From: Algoriphagus sp.
GTDB taxonomy: Bacteria > Bacteroidota > Bacteroidia > Cytophagales > Cyclobacteriaceae
DNA: 64,000 nt
Reading direction: 5' to 3'
NCBI RefSeq assembly: GCF_024305035.1
Contig: NZ_JAMWZB010000003.1
Span: 124,001-188,000 of the forward strand
The position numbers and the translations under genes are program-made. A model generated the notes under the pieces. It had not been told where the DNA came from. It made no database searches and worked only from the letters and a program-made list of their open reading frames with translations. Positions 28,256 to 36,887 of this stretch are shown here, in pieces. Each line of letters begins with the position of its first letter. Within the stretch, counting starts at the first letter, position 1.

Positions 28256-28978
28256 TTAGTTTGCTTTGACGTTGAGTTGTAAAGAAACGGTATTATAAAT
28301 GAACTGATCTTTGGCTTTGTCTACCGCATCGGATTCGTCTCCGTAAGAAAGTCCCCAAGCAGTTCTGTCGATATTAAAACCTGCCATAGCTGTCACGGTG
28401 CCATCTTCGATACTTACTGTAGCAGGGAATTTGATGTTTTTAGTGGTTCCTCTCATGGTCAAATTTCCACTGATCCAATGCGTGGGTGCTTGAGGAGAAA
28501 GCTCACTGTCTGCAGCTGGGGTGTACTCAGTTTCAAATTCTTCTTTGTCAGCAATGACATCATCGGCGCTAAAAGGCTCTGCCCCCGTGATTTCGAAGGT
28601 TGCGGTAGGATGATTTGCCGCGTCGAAGAAATCGTCAGACTGCAAATGTCCCCAAAGTTTACCGTAATCTTCACTTCCTTCCTCTAGGTCTTCGATTTTT
28701 AGACCGGTGATGTCAAAAGTGAAGGTTCCACCTGTGATCTGGTCTCCCTCTACCGCTAAAGTTCCGGTTGTGGCTGGAATTTTTCCGAAGTGCTTCCCAG
28801 CAGGCTTATAGCCAGTCCATGCAATCGTAGTTGCCGCTGGATCTAGGGTTAAGGTCACTCCTGTTGCTTCGGCTACCTCCTGTGCATCAGAAGTTTCTAC
28901 TGTTTCGGTTGGCGCTCCACATGCAACTAGAAGAAGTGCTGAAGCCAAGAAAAGACCAGTTTGAGTGATCAATTTCAT
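28256..28978 (-). CDS. YceI-family lipoprotein
   Basis: 240 residues from the ATG at 28978, which opens a lipoprotein signal with lipobox LLLVAC (Cys20). The mature part is a YceI lipocalin-like barrel: TTIAWTGYKPAGKHFGKI, GTLAVEGDQITGGTFTFDI, GNLTMRGTTKNIKFPATV and the conserved end with DRTAWGLSYG. YceI proteins bind long amphipathic molecules such as polyisoprenoids; the present ligand is unknown. It is monocistronic between a divergent carbonic anhydrase gene and a terminator. A perfect 10-bp palindrome TGTATATACA (29009-29018) lies 31 bp before the start. Confidence 0.88.
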   Translation of the reverse strand: MKLITQTGLFLASALLLVACGAPTETVETSDAQEVAEATGVTLTLDPAATTIAWTGYKPAGKHFGKIPATTGTLAVEGDQITGGTFTFDITGLKIEDLEEGSEDYGKLWGHLQSDDFFDAANHPTATFEITGAEPFSADDVIADKEEFETEYTPAADSELSPQAPTHWISGNLTMRGTTKNIKFPATVSIEDGTVTAMAGFNIDRTAWGLSYGDESDAVDKAKDQFIYNTVSLQLNVKAN

Positions 28979-29008
28979 AATTTGTTGTGATTTAGTTTCA
29001 ATAATAGA

Positions 29009-29018
29009 TGTATATACA
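29009..29018. promoter_or_regulatory. Palindrome in the YceI/gamma-carbonic anhydrase divergent region
   Basis: TGTATATACA is a perfect 10-bp palindrome between the two divergent starts (28978 and 29093). It could be an operator, or could simply be part of the AT-rich promoter. Confidence 0.25.
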
Positions 29019-29092
29019 CGCAAACTGCTTTTTCAGAAAAAAGTTCAGGTAACTCAAAAAAAATATCAAATTTGTTTTCTAGACAAAGAACG

Positions 29093-29608
29093 ATGCAAAG
29101 TCCATTAATTATAGAAGTAAGAGGGAATAGACCCAAGCTGGGAGAAAACTGTTGGATCGCCCCCAATGCCACCCTGGTTGGAGATGTATCTCTGGGTAAA
29201 AACTGCACGGTTTGGTTCAATGCAGTGATTCGTGGGGATGTCCATGAAATTCGAATTGGAGAGGATACCAATATCCAAGATGGGGCGGTAATCCATTGTA
29301 CCTATCAAAAAGCTGGAACCTACATTGGGAACCAAGTTTCGATTGCACACAATGCTGTGGTCCATGGTTGTACGATTCATGACCGGGTATTGGTCGGCAT
29401 GGGAGCAATTATTATGGATGGGGCTGTAGTAAATTCGGGTGCAGTCATTGCTGCAGGAGCGGTTGTGCTGTCTAACACCATTGTAGAGGCAGATTCTATT
29501 TATGCCGGAACCCCTGCAAAGCGAATAAAGGCTACGGGAAAGGAAATGGAAGAAGTCATTATTCGGACTGCCAAAAACTATCCAATGTATGCCGAATGGT
29601 TTAAATAG
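29093..29608 (+). CDS. Gamma-class carbonic anhydrase / PaaY-like hexapeptide protein
   Basis: 171 residues from the ATG at 29093. It is a left-handed beta-helix of hexapeptide repeats (VTLVGDVSLGKNCTVW and so on) with the zinc-ligand histidines in AVIHCTY, SIAHNAVVHGC, the gamma-CA set. It probably hydrates CO2 in the cytosol; some relatives are inactive acyltransferase-like proteins. Divergent from the yceI-like gene. The upstream TTG at 29072 is rejected since the ATG gives the normal family start MQSPLIIEV. Confidence 0.9.
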   Translation: MQSPLIIEVRGNRPKLGENCWIAPNATLVGDVSLGKNCTVWFNAVIRGDVHEIRIGEDTNIQDGAVIHCTYQKAGTYIGNQVSIAHNAVVHGCTIHDRVLVGMGAIIMDGAVVNSGAVIAAGAVVLSNTIVEADSIYAGTPAKRIKATGKEMEEVIIRTAKNYPMYAEWFK

Positions 29609-29686
29609 GTGCGAAAATACCTTTCAATTTTTTTTCTAAACGACTCACTTTCATTATTTTCGTTCATAACTTTTAAGCTGATTTTT

Positions 29687-30208
29687 ATGAAGAAATTACT
29701 AAACTTTGTCTCTCAACCGGTGACCATTTTCACATTGGCTATCTTGTTAATCCTATTTAATGGATTACTGATGTTATCCATGCCAAAGGAATATGCGCTG
29801 GATTTGAAATTTGCCTACACGGTCTCGGAGACTATTTTTGCTTTGGAAAGTATGGGGGCCCAATCGAGGATATTTTATCGGATCGGTATTTGGATTTTGG
29901 ATTTCCCCTATATGGTCGTTTATATGCTCTTTTTTACGGGGGTGATTTTTAAACTTTGGGGAAATAACAAATTCCTACTCGTACCCCTACTAATTGGTTT
30001 TTTTGATTTGCTTGAAAATTTCTGTGTCTTGGCACTTCTGGATTCTTTCCCTGACATTTCTCCGATTTTGGCTAAAACTGCTTCAGTTTTCACCACAATC
30101 AAGTGGATATTTGTTCTCTTTTTAATGGGGGCCATGGTGACTGGCTTGATCCGAATGATTGTCCAAAGGAAATATTCAACTGAGTCTGCTTCAAGATTTG
30201 AAGTTTGA
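29687..30208 (+). CDS. Four-helix integral membrane protein of unknown function
   Basis: 173 residues from the ATG at 29687. Four hydrophobic segments are visible: TIFTLAILLILFNGLLML, IGIWILDFPYMVVYMLFFTGVIF, FLLVPLLIGFFDLLENFCVLALL and IKWIFVLFLMGAMVTGLI, with a positively charged tail. No family motif is recognised. It stands between the carbonic anhydrase and the amidoligase cluster, 101 bp before the latter, and there is no evidence that it belongs to either. Confidence 0.65.
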   Translation: MKKLLNFVSQPVTIFTLAILLILFNGLLMLSMPKEYALDLKFAYTVSETIFALESMGAQSRIFYRIGIWILDFPYMVVYMLFFTGVIFKLWGNNKFLLVPLLIGFFDLLENFCVLALLDSFPDISPILAKTASVFTTIKWIFVLFLMGAMVTGLIRMIVQRKYSTESASRFEV

Positions 30209-30309
30209 TTTTTTCTTTGAATAAGTTCTCGTAATATTCTTTTATTTTTCGAAGGAATTTCATTAGTATTTCAAAGCGATGCGATCCAAAGCTTCCATTC
30301 TACTAAACT

Positions 30310-31023
30310 ATGAAAGAGGAATATTTTAAATGGTTTTCCAACCACCTGCAGCGAGAGGTGCAAATGTTAGTTTTTGGGCATGCTGGGTACCCGGTGATTT
30401 TATTTCCCACTTCGAAAGGCTCCTTTCATGAAAATAAGGATATGGGTTTGATCGGATCGGCGCATTGGTACCTTCAGCAGGGCTTGATTCAGATTTTTTG
30501 TCCAGAAAGCAATGATGCCCAAAGCTTTTATAATAAATCCCTGCATCCTCACCAACGAATTGAGAATCATGTGGCCTACGACAAAATGATTTGTCATGAA
30601 CTTGTGGAACGGGTTCGTCTAAATACGGGTACAGCCAAAGTTGTGGTCGCCGGTTGTAGTTTTGGCGGATATCATGCAGCCAACTTTGCCTTTCGTCATC
30701 CTGGATACGTTAGTCATATGTTCAGCATGTCCGGGGCTTTTGATATTAGGTCATTTATGGATGGCTATATTCATGATGATATTTATTATAACAGTCCATT
30801 GGAGTATTTACCGGGCCTACAAGATCGGGAACTCTGGAATATGGATATCGTTTTAGGTACCTCTAATTGGGATATTTGTCTGGATTCCAATCTAAAACTT
30901 CACGATTGTCTCACTAAAAAGGAGCTCGCTCATTGGCTGGATGTGAGGCATAATCAACGGCACGATTGGCCGGTTTGGCGAGAAATGTTCCCTCATTACT
31001 TAAGTAGAATCAAATTCAATTAA
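30310..31023 (+). CDS. Esterase-like alpha/beta hydrolase, first gene of the amidoligase cluster
   Basis: 237 residues, no signal peptide. It belongs to the putative esterase (EstA/D, enterochelin esterase-like) group: VVVAGCSFGGYHAANFAFRHP carries the nucleophile Ser in GCSFGG near residue 117, NMDIVLGTSNWDICL holds the likely acid and HDWPVWREMFPH the catalytic His near the C terminus. It probably hydrolyses an ester or amide of the compound made by the next four genes, 22 bp downstream. The family fit is good; the substrate is unknown. Confidence 0.8.
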   Translation: MKEEYFKWFSNHLQREVQMLVFGHAGYPVILFPTSKGSFHENKDMGLIGSAHWYLQQGLIQIFCPESNDAQSFYNKSLHPHQRIENHVAYDKMICHELVERVRLNTGTAKVVVAGCSFGGYHAANFAFRHPGYVSHMFSMSGAFDIRSFMDGYIHDDIYYNSPLEYLPGLQDRELWNMDIVLGTSNWDICLDSNLKLHDCLTKKELAHWLDVRHNQRHDWPVWREMFPHYLSRIKFN

Positions 31024-31045
31024 TCATCTTTTTACCCCTACAACC

Positions 31046-32002
31046 ATGAAAAAAATAGGAATACTTTTCGGAATGGAGGATACCTTTCCGCAGGCTTTTA
31101 TTGACCGCGTCAATCAGAAAGCCGAAAAGGGCATCCTTGCGGAAGCTGTCAAAATCGACAAAGTCATTCAAAATGAGTTGACTGAATATGCGGTGATTAT
31201 AGATCGGATTTCTCAGGATGTACCATTTTACAGAGCCTACCTTAAAAATGCCGCCCTGACTGGTACCGCAGTAATTAATAATCCCTTTTGGTGGAGTGCC
31301 GACGATAAATTTTTTAACAATTGCCTTGCGGATCAATTAGGCGTTCCTTTGCCGAAAACCGTGATGTTGCCCTCTGCCGAGCACCCCACTGATACCACAT
31401 CGAAGTCGTTTCGAAACCTTCAAGCTCCACTGGACTGGGAGGGAATATTTAATTATGTCGGATTTCCGGCATACATGAAGCCTTATGCGGGTGGAGGTTG
31501 GAAAAATGTTTATCGCTTGGAAAATAAAGCGGAATTTTTTCAAATCCATCCTCAAACTGGCCAACTCGTCATGCTGCTGCAAGAAGAAATTGTGTTTGAT
31601 GATTATTTCAGGGTGTATTGCCTGGGAGGTAAAGCCGTACGAGTCATGGCCTATGAACCCCGAAATCCCCATCATCTCCGCTATGTGGTGGATAAGGCTC
31701 CCGCTTCAAAAAAGTTACTAGCTACCGTAAAAGATTACACCCTCAGACTTTGCAAAGGCTTGGGTTATGATTTCAATACCGTGGAGTTTGCTGTTCGGAA
31801 TGGGATTCCTTATGCCATAGACTTTGGTAATCCGGCACCTGATGCAGATGTGAATTCGGTAGGACAAGAAAATTTCGACTGGGTGGTTGAGCAGGCTGCA
31901 GATATGGCAATTCGCTATGCAAAAGCTCAAAAGCCCGGCAAAATGAACCTTACCTGGGGGACCTTTATGAAGGAGTCGGTGGAAATGGCAAAACGATTTT
32001 GA
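31046..32002 (+). CDS. ATP-grasp ligase
   Basis: 318 residues. The ATP-grasp core is visible: the Lys of FPAYMKPYAGGGWKNVYRL and its glycine-rich loop, the adenine-contacting strand MLLQEEIVFDDYFRVYCLGGK, and the metal-binding end FAVRNGIPYAIDFGNPAPDADV. The fold resembles RimK/D-Ala-D-Ala ligases. It is cytosolic. It sits 19 bp before a GCS2/YbdK ligase gene, so it probably forms one amide or peptide bond in a multistep synthesis. Product not known. Confidence 0.85.
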   Translation: MKKIGILFGMEDTFPQAFIDRVNQKAEKGILAEAVKIDKVIQNELTEYAVIIDRISQDVPFYRAYLKNAALTGTAVINNPFWWSADDKFFNNCLADQLGVPLPKTVMLPSAEHPTDTTSKSFRNLQAPLDWEGIFNYVGFPAYMKPYAGGGWKNVYRLENKAEFFQIHPQTGQLVMLLQEEIVFDDYFRVYCLGGKAVRVMAYEPRNPHHLRYVVDKAPASKKLLATVKDYTLRLCKGLGYDFNTVEFAVRNGIPYAIDFGNPAPDADVNSVGQENFDWVVEQAADMAIRYAKAQKPGKMNLTWGTFMKESVEMAKRF

Positions 32003-32020
32003 CCCCATTTATAGCTAATT

Positions 32021-33139
32021 ATGTGCGCTTTAATTAAAAAGTTGCCCAACTTCACCTTAGGGGTAGAGGAGGAATATCAAATCATTGATCCAGATACAAG
32101 GGATCTTCGCTCCCACATGTCTAAGATCGTCGAGGGTGGTAAAATTCAGCTAAGAGAACAAGTCAAGGCTGAGATGCATCAATCTGTTGTAGAAGTAGGA
32201 ACCAACATCTGCCAAAATGTAGCAGAAGCAAGAAAAGAAGTAGCTTTCCTGAGAAATAAAATTTCGGAATTGGCCGGTAAACAAAACCTGGTAGTGGGAG
32301 CGGCAAGTACCCATCCTTTTGCCAAATGGCAGGATCAGGAAATCACCGACGATCCTCGCTATCACACCATAGTCAACGAGCTTAAAGACATTGCCCGGTC
32401 AAATTTAATTTTTGGAATGCATGTACATGTGGGCATTGAAAGCAGGGAAATTGCCTTACAACTGATGAATCAAGCTTGCTATTTTCTTCCCCATATTTAT
32501 GCGTTGACTACCAATTCCCCCTTTTGGGAAGGTAGAAATACGGGGTTCAAAGCTTTTCGCGCCAAAGTTTTCGCCAAGTTTCCCCGAACAGGTTTGCCAG
32601 AATATTTTGATTCTGTTCAGTCCTATGACAATTTTTTGGAGATTTTGGTCAAAACCAATTGCATAGATAATCCCAAAAAAATCTGGTGGGATCTTCGGAT
32701 GCATCCTTTTTTCAGTACCATTGAGTTTAGAATTTGCGACATGTGTTTGACTGTCAATGAAACGATTTGTGTGGTAGCCTTGATTCAGGCAGTAGTGGCC
32801 AAGCTGTATAAACTTTTGATGAGTAATACGAGCTTTAATATTTACCGAATTGCCTTGATCCGAGAAAATAAATTTCGTGCCGCGCGAAATGGCCTAGAAG
32901 GAATGTTGATCGATTTTGGGAAAAGAATTGAAGTACCCACGACGGATTTAATCATGGAATTATTGGATTTTGTAGATGATGTAGTTGATGAGTTGGGAAG
33001 TCGAGAGGAAATCAATTACGTTCATACCATTCTCAAAAGTGGAACAGGTGCTGATCAGCAACTTATGGTTTTTGACCAGACCAATGATTTAAAGCAAGTG
33101 GTGGATTTTATTACCAGTAAGTTTAACGAGGGGATATAG
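32021..33139 (+). CDS. Carboxylate-amine ligase, YbdK/GCS2 type
   Basis: 372 residues. It starts with the GCS2 hallmark FTLGVEEEYQIIDPDTRDL, has MHQSVVEVGTNIC, FGMHVHVGIE and ends with the metal-ligand segment of the family. E. coli YbdK is the model: a glutamine-synthetase-fold ligase with weak glutamate-cysteine ligase activity whose true substrate is not settled. Here it is enclosed by two ATP-grasp-type genes, a class I glutamine amidotransferase and an esterase, all on the same strand with gaps under 45 bp. This strongly suggests a dedicated amide/peptide product. Confidence 0.9.
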   Translation: MCALIKKLPNFTLGVEEEYQIIDPDTRDLRSHMSKIVEGGKIQLREQVKAEMHQSVVEVGTNICQNVAEARKEVAFLRNKISELAGKQNLVVGAASTHPFAKWQDQEITDDPRYHTIVNELKDIARSNLIFGMHVHVGIESREIALQLMNQACYFLPHIYALTTNSPFWEGRNTGFKAFRAKVFAKFPRTGLPEYFDSVQSYDNFLEILVKTNCIDNPKKIWWDLRMHPFFSTIEFRICDMCLTVNETICVVALIQAVVAKLYKLLMSNTSFNIYRIALIRENKFRAARNGLEGMLIDFGKRIEVPTTDLIMELLDFVDDVVDELGSREEINYVHTILKSGTGADQQLMVFDQTNDLKQVVDFITSKFNEGI

Positions 33140-33182
33140 GCAATTGCTTACCTTTGTGCTAGAAAAGTAAATTCAATAGAAC

Positions 33183-34013
33183 GTGGGAAAGAAGAAGTTG
33201 CAATTGGCCGTTTTAGACATGTATGACGGGGAGCCTAACCAAGGTATGCGCTGCATTAAAGACATCCTTGAACGCTTTACCCGGGAAATCAGCTATCGCG
33301 TCTTTGATGTTCGGGGGAAAGCCGAAATTCCCGAAATCCGTGACTTCGATATTTTTATTTCCACCGGAGGTCCCGGTGACCCTTTGGAAGGGGATGGAAA
33401 TTGGGATTTGAAATACTTTGACTTTTTGGATCAAGTATGGATATGGAATCAAAATCACTCACGCAAAAAGCAGCTTCTTCTTATATGCCATTCGTTTCAA
33501 ATGGCATGTAAGCATTTTGGCCTAGGACAGATTACGAAGCGAAAATCCACCTCCTTTGGGGTGATGACTGTCCACAAAACAGTGGAAGGAAAGCAGGATT
33601 CTCTTTTTAGAAATTTGGAGAATCCCTTTTGGGCTGTGGATAGCCGAGATTATCAAGTGGTTCAACCGAATAGAAGAAAGTTTAGCTTATTGGGTTCAAA
33701 AATCATTGCTTTAGAAAAAATCCGATCACATGTGGAATATGAGCGGGCAATCATGGGGATTCGGTTTTCGGATGAAATCGTCGGAACCCAATTTCATCCC
33801 GAGGCGGATCCCGTTTCTTTTTTGGCCCATCTCAAAAAACCAGAGGTGCGGGAGAAAATCATCGCAATAAAGGGAAAAGCAAAATTTAGAACCATGCTCG
33901 AAAATCTAGTGGATGAGGAGAAAATCTATAAAACCAACGAGACGCTGATTCCCAATTTTATAGAAAATGCCATCAAAAAAGGACAGGTAGAAACAGTGAA
34001 AATGTTGACTTAG
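33183..34013 (+). CDS. Class I glutamine amidotransferase
   Basis: 276 residues from a GTG start at 33183, the reading that gives the family N terminus KKLQLAVLDMYDGEPN. The triad is Cys102 in LLICHSFQMA, with His and Glu in the segment GTQFHPEADP. There is no synthetase domain, so it works with a partner or as a gamma-glutamyl hydrolase like PuuD. C-terminal 60 residues are an extension beyond the usual GMP-synthase-like amidotransferase core. It lies between the YbdK and ATP-grasp-like genes with 5 bp to the latter. Confidence 0.85.
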   Translation: MGKKKLQLAVLDMYDGEPNQGMRCIKDILERFTREISYRVFDVRGKAEIPEIRDFDIFISTGGPGDPLEGDGNWDLKYFDFLDQVWIWNQNHSRKKQLLLICHSFQMACKHFGLGQITKRKSTSFGVMTVHKTVEGKQDSLFRNLENPFWAVDSRDYQVVQPNRRKFSLLGSKIIALEKIRSHVEYERAIMGIRFSDEIVGTQFHPEADPVSFLAHLKKPEVREKIIAIKGKAKFRTMLENLVDEEKIYKTNETLIPNFIENAIKKGQVETVKMLT

Positions 34014-34018
34014 AACTC

Positions 34019-35212
34019 ATGATCGAGCGCGTAAGGAGTAAGTTTAATGCAGAATTTTCTCATGAAAAGTATGCACATTTTTTAGAGGATATCGAAAAAG
34101 ATTTTGGCTATCGGCCGACCTTTCGTATTGCAGAAACTCCCTTTTTTATTCCTAAAAGTTTGGAGCATCAGCTCATCGAAGCTTCCCAGCACCTTATCGA
34201 GTTTATCCAGAGACCCGATTTCAAGCAATTAACGCAAAGGGCGTTGAACTTAACTACCCAGGTGCCCAATGAAGACAGTCACACTCAATTTTTGGCCATC
34301 GATTTTGGCATTTGTGAAGAAGCGGGAGTCCTTGTTCCCAAGCTGATCGAAGTTCAGGGCTTTGCTTCCATTTTTAATTTTCAGCTTCATCTTTTCCAGA
34401 AACTCCAGGCAACGTATCCTTTCTTGACCGAGTGGTCTCCCTACTTGAGCGGCTTGGATGAAAAAGGCTATTTGCAAAAATTGAAACAGGTGGTCCTGAA
34501 CGGTCATCAACCTGAAGAAGTGGTTTTGTTGGATATTCAGCCCGAAAAACAAAACACCAAAATTGACTTTTATTATTGTCATCAGGATTTAGGAATTCCC
34601 ATTTGCTGTGTGACCGATATTAGTAAGGAAGGAAAACAGCTGTATTATATCAATCAAAGGGGAGAGAAAATCAACATTAAGCGAATCTACAATCGGGTGA
34701 TTTTTGATGAACTCGAATCCCGAAAGGATTTGAAATTAAACTTTAGCTTTACTGATGTATTGGAAGTGGAGTGGGCTGGACATCCCAACTGGTACTCTCG
34801 GATTTCCAAGTTTATTTTACCCTATTTGAAAGGGCCTTACTTTATCGAAAGCACCTTGTTGAGCGAAGTGAAATCTATTCCGAAAGATCTGGAAAATTAC
34901 GTATTGAAGCCCTTATTTTCATTTTCAGGATCAGGGGTAGTTTTTAACCTAAGCCCCAGAGACATCGAATTGGTCCGGGAAAAGGATTTATTCATCCTGC
35001 AAAAGAAAGTAAACTATTTACCCCTTATTCAATCTCCAGATGGCAAAGTCAAGGTGGAAGTGAGAATCTTGGCTTTGTGGCCTGAGCAGGATGATCAACC
35101 CACCCTGGTAGGGAATTTGGTGAGATTGAGTCGCGGAGAAATGATTGGTGTTAAGTTTAACCAAGACAAAGATTGGGTGGGTGGTTCCATTGGTTTGTTT
35201 CAAAGACCCTAA
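34019..35212 (+). CDS. ATP-grasp-like protein of the amidoligase cluster
   Basis: 397 residues. The N-terminal 250 residues match no family I can name. The C-terminal third has features of an ATP-grasp nucleotide site: LKPLFSFSGSGVVFNLS (Lys and glycine-rich loop), a strand LFILQKKV, the Arg/Glu-containing KVEVRILALWP and the closing LVRLSRGEMIGVKFN. Order and spacing suggest a divergent ATP-grasp fold. It follows the amidotransferase by 5 bp and ends the operon at a hairpin (35218-35243). It probably adds a further residue to the product; this is inference. Confidence 0.65.
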   Translation: MIERVRSKFNAEFSHEKYAHFLEDIEKDFGYRPTFRIAETPFFIPKSLEHQLIEASQHLIEFIQRPDFKQLTQRALNLTTQVPNEDSHTQFLAIDFGICEEAGVLVPKLIEVQGFASIFNFQLHLFQKLQATYPFLTEWSPYLSGLDEKGYLQKLKQVVLNGHQPEEVVLLDIQPEKQNTKIDFYYCHQDLGIPICCVTDISKEGKQLYYINQRGEKINIKRIYNRVIFDELESRKDLKLNFSFTDVLEVEWAGHPNWYSRISKFILPYLKGPYFIESTLLSEVKSIPKDLENYVLKPLFSFSGSGVVFNLSPRDIELVREKDLFILQKKVNYLPLIQSPDGKVKVEVRILALWPEQDDQPTLVGNLVRLSRGEMIGVKFNQDKDWVGGSIGLFQRP

Positions 35213-35217
35213 AGAAA

Positions 35218-35243
35218 AATAACCGGACTTGCCGGCTATTTTT
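35218..35243 (+). terminator. Terminator of the amidoligase cluster
   Basis: AATA-a-CCGG (35218-35226) pairs with CCGG-c-TATT (35232-35240), one mismatch in the stem, loop of five, followed by T3 and a T-rich tail. Confidence 0.6.
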
Positions 35244-35257
35244 GATTTTTAAATTAG

Positions 35258-35476
35258 GTGGAAGTGAACTACCCATTTGCTAAAGACAAATGTGCTTCGT
35301 GCTTCACTGCAACTTACTTACTGCTTCGAAGAGTTAGAAGTCTCACTGTTGCTCCACACGTGTACTGGCAAGTCCCTTACGAGGTTTTAATGTCTTATAC
35401 TGACAATGCAAATACTAAATTTGTTGCTTACATCCAAACCACTAAAGATGGTTTGGTTTTACGCTCCGTTCTATAA
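35258..35476 (+). other. Doubtful 72-codon ORF or non-coding transcript
   Basis: An open frame from a GTG, encoding a cysteine- and tyrosine-containing peptide with no recognised motif (for example VYWQVPYEVLMSYTDNANTK). Codon use and composition differ from neighbours. Near its 3' end there is a perfect hairpin CCAAACC/GGTTTGG (35434-35440, 35450-35456) followed by T4, which would fit the end of an independent transcript. It could be an untranslated small RNA, a decayed gene or chance. Not a confident gene. Confidence 0.25.
35434..35460 (+). terminator. Hairpin with short T tract in the pyrE-downstream gap
   Basis: CCAAACC (35434-35440), nine-base loop, GGTTTGG (35450-35456), then TTTT. On the plus strand it looks like a weak terminator; on the minus strand there is no T run. 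Confidence 0.5.
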
Positions 35477-35482
35477 ATAGGA

Positions 35483-36127
35483 TTACCTCTTCCAATTCTC
35501 AGGATCTTTTCGCCATTCGGTCAGTGAATCCAGGGCAGATTGATTGATGTAATTTCGCTCTACTGCTTTGGGTAACATGGCTTCATAATGGGAAAGGACA
35601 ATCAATTTTACGTCGGCATTTTTAAAATTCTCCTCAGCCACTGAAAAGCCATAGCTAAAAATGGCCACCATGCCCAAAACCTCAAACCCAGCATTTCGAA
35701 GGTCCTCTACAGCTTTCAGGGAGCTTCCGCCGGTGGAAACCAAATCCTCTACAACGACCACTTTTTGACCGGGAACGACCTTTCCTTCAATTCTATTTTC
35801 CATCCCATGGTCTTTGGGTTTGGATCGGACATAGATAAAAGGAAGCCCTAGATCATTTGCTAAAAGGGCTCCTTGTGGGATTCCTGCTGTTGCTACTCCC
35901 GCAATAGCCGCAACATCAGGGAAGTAATGCTGGATGCTTTTCACCAGATTTTCCTTAATCAGAGTACGAACTTTTGGATAGGAAAGGGAAAGGCGATTGT
36001 CGCAATAGATAGGAGATTTCCATCCCGAGGCCCAAGTAAATGGCTTTTCTGGCTGTAAACGAATGGCTTGTATTTCGAGTAACTGATCAGCAATTTCTGC
36101 TGCTACACTTTGATCTAAAATTTCCAT
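35483..36127 (-). CDS. pyrE: Orotate phosphoribosyltransferase
   Basis: 214 residues from the ATG at 36127; the upstream in-frame extension is rejected because it overlaps the divergent NUDIX gene leader. The PRPP-binding motif is VVVVEDLVSTGGSS, and GVATAGIPQGALLANDLGLPFIYVRSKPKDHG is the catalytic loop region with its Lys residues. It converts orotate and PRPP to OMP in pyrimidine synthesis. Divergent from the NUDIX gene with about 90 bp between starts; followed on the plus strand by an orphan region. Confidence 0.95.
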   Translation of the reverse strand: MEILDQSVAAEIADQLLEIQAIRLQPEKPFTWASGWKSPIYCDNRLSLSYPKVRTLIKENLVKSIQHYFPDVAAIAGVATAGIPQGALLANDLGLPFIYVRSKPKDHGMENRIEGKVVPGQKVVVVEDLVSTGGSSLKAVEDLRNAGFEVLGMVAIFSYGFSVAEENFKNADVKLIVLSHYEAMLPKAVERNYINQSALDSLTEWRKDPENWKR

Positions 36128-36218
36128 AATCAAAAATAAGCGATAATGTTTGCCGGAGGTTGCTGTCCCCCGATTTTTTGTGCATTTTTGGCCAAAACCC
36201 ATCCCACCTGATTCCCTT

Positions 36219-36887
36219 ATGAGAATCTTTATCAACGATAAACCACTGGATTTACTCAGCTATGAGGATGTAAATGCCAGTAAAAAATACGATGCTACTT
36301 TTTACGACACCGATGTGCTTCCAGCCATTGGTCGATGGAAAGATGATATTATTTTTTACGAACCGTCTCATGATCTGATCATTCGGATTTTGTACCAATT
36401 GCGGACTCGAAAACTGAGGGATTTGGATTCGATTACCTTAGTGTCAGCTGATAAATCTTCGTTAAAACAATTTGTGAAAAGCCGGTTTTCAATTATTAAA
36501 GCGGCAGGGGGAATTGTTACCAAAAAAAAACAGATCTTATTGATTTACCGTTTGGGGAAATGGGATTTTCCGAAAGGAAAATTTGATAAAGGAGAAACCC
36601 CTTCCCAATGTGCGGTCCGAGAAGTAGAGGAGGAATGTGCGATTAAGGTAAAACTTGGCGATCACCTTTGCAATACTTGGCATACCTATACCCAAAACCG
36701 AAAAAGTATTCTCAAAAAGACGTATTGGTATGTAATGGAAAGCGTTTCCGATGATGGCATGAAACCTCAACGGGAGGAGGGAATAGTTGATATCCGGTGG
36801 TTTAGGGAAGCTGAGGCAAAAATCGCCCTGATCAATTCCTATCCTTCCATGAGATGGCTATTCAAGCAGTTTTTGAAAACTTTTTGA
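36219..36887 (+). CDS. NUDIX hydrolase with N-terminal extension
   Basis: 222 residues from the ATG at 36219. The Nudix box is FPKGKFDKGETPSQCAVREVEEE, here GKFDKGETPSQCAVREVEEE within about residues 122-141, matching GX5EX7REUXEEXGU except that the final Gly is replaced by Cys. The N-terminal 80 residues have no named domain and are typical of the Bacteroidota version found between pyrE and coaD. It hydrolyses a nucleoside-diphosphate-linked compound; substrate unknown. Its stop and the coaD stop are adjacent on opposite strands. Confidence 0.85.
   Translation: MRIFINDKPLDLLSYEDVNASKKYDATFYDTDVLPAIGRWKDDIIFYEPSHDLIIRILYQLRTRKLRDLDSITLVSADKSSLKQFVKSRFSIIKAAGGIVTKKKQILLIYRLGKWDFPKGKFDKGETPSQCAVREVEEECAIKVKLGDHLCNTWHTYTQNRKSILKKTYWYVMESVSDDGMKPQREEGIVDIRWFREAEAKIALINSYPSMRWLFKQFLKTF

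Noticed and set aside
36150..36218. Longer N terminus for the NUDIX gene and, on the other strand, for pyrE (36128-36235)
   Set aside because: Both would overlap each other and neither matches family N termini; ATG codons at 36219 and 36127 do.
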